Assembly (NCBI GenBank): GCA_021836665.1
Contig: JAKBHQ010000056.1
Coordinates: forward strand, 1-7,707
Reading direction: 5' to 3'
From: Thermoplasmata archaeon
GTDB taxonomy: Bacteria; Actinomycetota; Acidimicrobiia; Acidimicrobiales; Acidimicrobiaceae
Length of the DNA: 7,707 nt
In this document: positions 4,166 through 7,707 of the stretch, one piece after another
How the letters are laid out: each line of letters opens with the position of its first letter
How positions within the stretch are numbered: position 1 is the first letter of the stretch
Notes under the pieces: model-generated
What the model saw: only the letters and a program-made list of their open reading frames with translations
Databases searched by the model: none
What the model was told of the DNA's origin: nothing
Translations under genes and position numbers: made by a program

Positions 4166-7100
4166 ATGCATCTCAAGAGCCTCACTCTGAAAGGTTTCAA
4201 ATCTTTTGCTGAGACGACCAAGATTAGCCTCTCTCCGGGCGTGACAGTGGTCGTTGGACCGAACGGGTCGGGGAAATCAAACATCGTTGACGCCATTACC
4301 TGGGTGCTGGGAGCGCAGGGCCCCAGATTACTTCGCTCTCAGAAGATGGAGGATGTTATCTTTGCCGGGAGTTCGAAGAGGTCGGCCCTGGGGCGGGCCG
4401 AAGTTACGCTCGTACTCGACAACGAGGACTCGACACTTGAGATCCCCTCGGCGGAAGTGGCGATCACAAGATCTTTGAATAAGGCGGGGGACTCGGAGTA
4501 TCTAATTAACGGATCCGAGGTCCGTTTAGTGGATTTGGTAGAGCTCCTTGCCGATGCACACCTTGGCAAGAGCCAGCACGTGATAATCGGTCAAGGCCAG
4601 ATCGATCAGATGTTGAGTACTAGACCGGAAGATAGGCGCCAGATCATCGAGGAGGCCGCCGGGATTCATAAACACAGGCGTCGTAGAGAAAGGGCGGATC
4701 GCCGACTCCTCTCTTCTGACGCCGACGTCGAGCGCGCGGGCGACCTTCTCCGAGAGGTAAAGAGGCAGGTAAAACCGATCCAGGCGCAGGCTGCCGCCTT
4801 CAAAAGGGCCGAAGAAATCAAAAAGAGGCGAGGAGAGCTTAGGGCTTTCCTGGCAGGCTCAACACTGCAACGCCATCTCGGTGAATACGAGAAGGCTGAA
4901 GAGACAAAGCAGCACCTCAAGGGGGATATACAGCTTCTGAGAAACGAGCTTTCCCTTTTGGACCTAGAGAGGATTACTCCCGATCCAGCGGTTTCTTTAG
5001 GTGAGACTGAGGTGGCGAAGCGCGAACTTGACTCGTTGAAGACTAGATACTTGGTGACATCTACCAGACTTCGAGAAAGGCGATCGTCACTTGAACGCCA
5101 ATTGGAGCAGATGACCGTGCCGGGAGAGCTTCAACGGATCGACGAACGTATTGAAAGGGCAAGAGCCGAGCTTGAAAGGGTCTCTGGCGAAGCCGAAGAG
5201 CTTTTCTTGGAGCAGGAGAGGCTTGAAAGTATTGCACAGTCCCTGAAAGACTGCGAGACCGATCCGGAGGGAATCAAGAACGCGAGGAGGCTCCTCCTTG
5301 AAGTTTCAACGCGGGTTTCTGGTCTCGTTGTGCAGAAGTCGGGATTGAGTAGGGCCGTCAGCGAGATGGAGCTTCAAATTGAATCCCTCAAGAAGCGGTC
5401 AATAGGGGTGAATTCCGCCATCGAACTCGCAAGCGAGCGACTTTTAGGTATTACATCCAAAGCCGAGGAACAGGTCGAGGCCGAAGGGGTGACAGAGGTT
5501 CTCGATCCTGATCAGTTGGTCGGAGAGATCGAGGAAGTCGAATCAAAGATAACCATCCAGCGCAAGATTGTCAGTGAAGCACAATCCGAGGTCGCATCGA
5601 ATAGGGCAAGCGCAAAAGCCCTTGAGTCACTACTTGGCGAACAGCGTCGCATGGCCCGTATAGACGAAGTGTCGAAGCTGGAAGGAGTCATAGGAGGACT
5701 CTTTGAGCTAGTTGGAGCTAAGGACGGGTTTGAGAAGGCCTTGGAGGCCGTCTTAGGGCACTTGAGCACCTCTATTTTGGCGGAATCATTCGATGCTGCG
5801 ATGGCGGCTCTACCGCACTTCCAGCGAGATGGCAGCAGCTTCTCGGCGATCATATCCGGAGGTTTAAAGGAAAGCAATCTAGAAGATGCAGGGCTCAAGG
5901 GGGACATTCCAGGTGAAGAACTTGCTTCGAAGCTGGTCTTTTCCGACACTAGGGCAATGCAGCCGGTTCTTGCTCAGCTTGGCAGGGTCAGGGTGGTCGA
6001 CGATCTCAGGGAAGCCATAATTTACCTGAAGGACAATCCAGATTTCGATTTTGTCACTCGCTCCGGTGAATTGATACGAGATTTCACACTTTTTGCACCT
6101 GGGACATCGGTTGCACTTCCCCTATCCGACCTCATGGAGGCGCGGCAGCGGCTTGACCACTGGAATATTGAATTCGATATAGCTTCAAAGGAACTCGGAC
6201 TTCTCGAAGCGAAGCTATCGGCGGCAAAGCAGCGATTAGCGGCGTTCAACGCGGCAGCTAAAAGGAAAAGAGACCTTTTCGAAGCTAGATCGCATGAGTT
6301 ATCGACTCTGGAGCGCGAAGTTTCAAACAAGATATTTGAAAAAGAGGAAATATCTCGCATGCTGAGCGAGCTTGAAGTGAATCTCGAAACTCAAAAGATC
6401 CAGCTTCAAGAGACAGTCTCAACATTGGAAGAGGGTGAGAGCGAGCGGTCATTGCTCGAAGCATCGCTATCCGACCTTGAGTCGAGTTTGGCTGAGTTTG
6501 ACCGAAAGAAGAGGGCCTTAGAAGTGCTCCAGTCGGAGTTCCGATTGAAGACTACTGCCATTCAAGAGCATAAGAGATCAGCTATAGCCGCCGAAAAGGA
6601 AGCGCTGGAGTCAAGGGAGATGGTTTCCGAGCAGCTTGTCCTCCAGGCTAAAGAGCGAGACAACCTTCAAAGTGAGCTAGCTACTGTTCAGCTCCAGATG
6701 GAACGGCTTACACAGGTAGAGCTTCTAATTACCGCGGCGCAAGAGGGTCTTTCTCGCCTCACTTCGCAGGTTGTGGCTATCCTGGAGCAAAAAGAGGGCC
6801 AGATCTCCCGCATTGCGGGGACCCGAGCCGAAATTGGCGAGAGGCTGGACCTGCTGAACGAAGAGTTGCACAAGAAGGAGCTTCATTCGACTGAGGCGAG
6901 AACAATCTACGCTGCTAGTGTTGAGCGTTTTACTCGAGAACTAGAGATGACGGAACAGCAGATTTTATCCGCACCACTACCAGCGGCTTCGTCATCTTCT
7001 CGTACGGCTGATCAGCTTGAAGAGTTGGACGCCGAGTTAGCAAAGATTGGCCCGACCAACCCCTATGCAGAGTCCGAGTTGGAAGAAGCCAACGAAAGAA

Positions 7101-7669
7101 TTAGCTTTCTCGAGCAACAGCTTGAAGACGTCCGATCGTCAAGGAAAGAGCTAGCAAAGGTGGCTCATCAGATTGAGCGTGAGATGAAGGCGATCTTCGT
7201 CTCCGCATTAGAAGACATAAACAGATCTTTCCACACCATTTTCTCCGAACTCTTCCCCGGAGGTGAAGCTTCGGTAGTTCTGCTGGATCCGGCTAATGTC
7301 CTCGAATCGGGGATCGAGTTTGAACTTTCAATTCCATCGAAGAAGGTGAAGAGGATGTCCCTCCTATCTGGGGGCGAGCGTTCTATGGTCGCCCTTGCAT
7401 TTCTCTTTGCAGTCTTTCAATCAAGACCCTCACCTTTCGTCATCCTCGACGAAGTGGAGGCCGCCCTGGACGACAAGAACCTAGGTCGGTTCTTGGGCCT
7501 TTTGGATCTATTTAGGACTTCTTCGCAGCTTCTGGTGATCAGCCACCAGAAGAGGACAATGGAGGTAGCCGACGTCCTTATTGGGGCGGCGATGGACACG
7601 AGTGGCACAACGAAGATCATTCGGGAAGAGATTTCTCAAAGGCTCCCGTTGATCAAGTTGGAGGCATAA
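4166..7669 (+). CDS. smc: Chromosome segregation/condensation ATPase SMC
   Basis: This is a full-length bacterial SMC (1167 aa; family about 1150-1200), which extrudes DNA loops with ScpA/ScpB and aligns chromosome arms. The N-terminal head (1 to about 165) has Walker A GPNGSGKS at 31-38 and Q-loop GQGQIDQML from 142, followed by the family segment RPEDRRQIIEEAAG. A coiled coil (about 170-500) leads to the hinge (about 500-650, opening with GGLFELVGAKDGFEKALEAV), then the return coil (about 655-1010), whose distal part includes a Ser-rich linker and the IGPTNPYA motif at 961. The C-terminal head has signature LSGGER (1067-1072), Walker B ILDE with catalytic E1096, D-loop ALDD and the H-loop His H1127. 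DEVEAALDD at Walker B, rather than DEVDAALDD, is typical of actinobacteria as I recall. ATG 4166 follows GGGCGG (4155-4160) and a 31-base gap after mutM, suggesting the same operon. scpA, scpB and ftsY are not in the window. Confidence 0.98.
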   Translation: MHLKSLTLKGFKSFAETTKISLSPGVTVVVGPNGSGKSNIVDAITWVLGAQGPRLLRSQKMEDVIFAGSSKRSALGRAEVTLVLDNEDSTLEIPSAEVAITRSLNKAGDSEYLINGSEVRLVDLVELLADAHLGKSQHVIIGQGQIDQMLSTRPEDRRQIIEEAAGIHKHRRRRERADRRLLSSDADVERAGDLLREVKRQVKPIQAQAAAFKRAEEIKKRRGELRAFLAGSTLQRHLGEYEKAEETKQHLKGDIQLLRNELSLLDLERITPDPAVSLGETEVAKRELDSLKTRYLVTSTRLRERRSSLERQLEQMTVPGELQRIDERIERARAELERVSGEAEELFLEQERLESIAQSLKDCETDPEGIKNARRLLLEVSTRVSGLVVQKSGLSRAVSEMELQIESLKKRSIGVNSAIELASERLLGITSKAEEQVEAEGVTEVLDPDQLVGEIEEVESKITIQRKIVSEAQSEVASNRASAKALESLLGEQRRMARIDEVSKLEGVIGGLFELVGAKDGFEKALEAVLGHLSTSILAESFDAAMAALPHFQRDGSSFSAIISGGLKESNLEDAGLKGDIPGEELASKLVFSDTRAMQPVLAQLGRVRVVDDLREAIIYLKDNPDFDFVTRSGELIRDFTLFAPGTSVALPLSDLMEARQRLDHWNIEFDIASKELGLLEAKLSAAKQRLAAFNAAAKRKRDLFEARSHELSTLEREVSNKIFEKEEISRMLSELEVNLETQKIQLQETVSTLEEGESERSLLEASLSDLESSLAEFDRKKRALEVLQSEFRLKTTAIQEHKRSAIAAEKEALESREMVSEQLVLQAKERDNLQSELATVQLQMERLTQVELLITAAQEGLSRLTSQVVAILEQKEGQISRIAGTRAEIGERLDLLNEELHKKELHSTEARTIYAASVERFTRELEMTEQQILSAPLPAASSSSRTADQLEELDAELAKIGPTNPYAESELEEANERISFLEQQLEDVRSSRKELAKVAHQIEREMKAIFVSALEDINRSFHTIFSELFPGGEASVVLLDPANVLESGIEFELSIPSKKVKRMSLLSGGERSMVALAFLFAVFQSRPSPFVILDEVEAALDDKNLGRFLGLLDLFRTSSQLLVISHQKRTMEVADVLIGAAMDTSGTTKIIREEISQRLPLIKLEA

Positions 7670-7707
7670 TTGGATTATTTGCCTGCCTGAAAGCCCTTTG
7701 GCTGCCT

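Noticed and set aside
3970..4296. Antisense frame across the mutM end and smc start
   Set aside because: It is covered by two well-supported + strand genes and shows no recognisable domain of its own.
7433..7475. SMC Walker B region reading DEVEAALDD as a catalytic-site anomaly
   Set aside because: The catalytic Asp-Glu pair is intact, and Glu for Asp at the following position is, as I recall, normal in actinobacterial SMC proteins.
7670..7707. Sequence after smc as a terminator or start of ftsY
   Set aside because: The 38 bases show no stable hairpin with a T-run and no recognisable start of a gene; the window ends too soon to tell.

Overview
This window is a compact run of bacterial housekeeping genes, all on the + strand. 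It most resembles an actinobacterium of moderate GC content (roughly 50-55% by eye). The evidence is the gene order (end of a SepIVA/DivIVA-like gene, then yceD, rpmF, ... rnc, mutM, smc), the SMC Walker B variant DEVEAALDD, and the use of GTG and TTG starts. An Acidimicrobiia-like lineage would fit the GC content and the presence of plsX and acpP in this cluster. That placement is inference, not something the sequence proves.

Layout. Bases 1-214 hold the C-terminal end of a coiled-coil, DivIVA/SepIVA-like protein whose start lies outside the window. It overlaps yceD (DUF177; to 722), which has eight cysteines, mostly in CxxC-like spacing. After a 128-base spacer come rpmF (ribosomal protein L32, 851-1030, 59 aa) and, four bases later, plsX (1035-2021, TTG start). 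A 137-base spacer with a hairpin and a T-run precedes acpP (2159-2431). A 92-base leader with possible RNA structure and a tiny SD-preceded reading frame then leads to rnc (2524-3222). The GTG of mutM (3223-4134) directly abuts the rnc stop. A 31-base gap leads to smc (4166-7669), the full-length chromosome-condensation ATPase. The last 38 bases hold nothing I can name.

How the genes fit together. The segment links ribosome and RNA maturation (L32, YceD, RNase III), membrane lipid synthesis (PlsX and its substrate carrier ACP), and DNA maintenance (Fpg/MutM, SMC). Grouping growth-rate-linked functions like this is typical of the rpmF-plsX and rnc-smc neighbourhoods of Gram-positive bacteria. 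Here the Firmicutes-style element (rpmF-plsX-...-acpP-rnc-smc) and the actinobacterial-style element (sepIVA-yceD-rpmF-rnc-mutM-smc) appear merged, without fabD or fabG.

I see no mobile element, CRISPR array, tRNA, defence gene or clearly novel system. The points most worth a second look are a ~24-residue insertion in MutM, the possible translation-controlling structure in the rnc leader, and the hairpin across the plsX stop codon.
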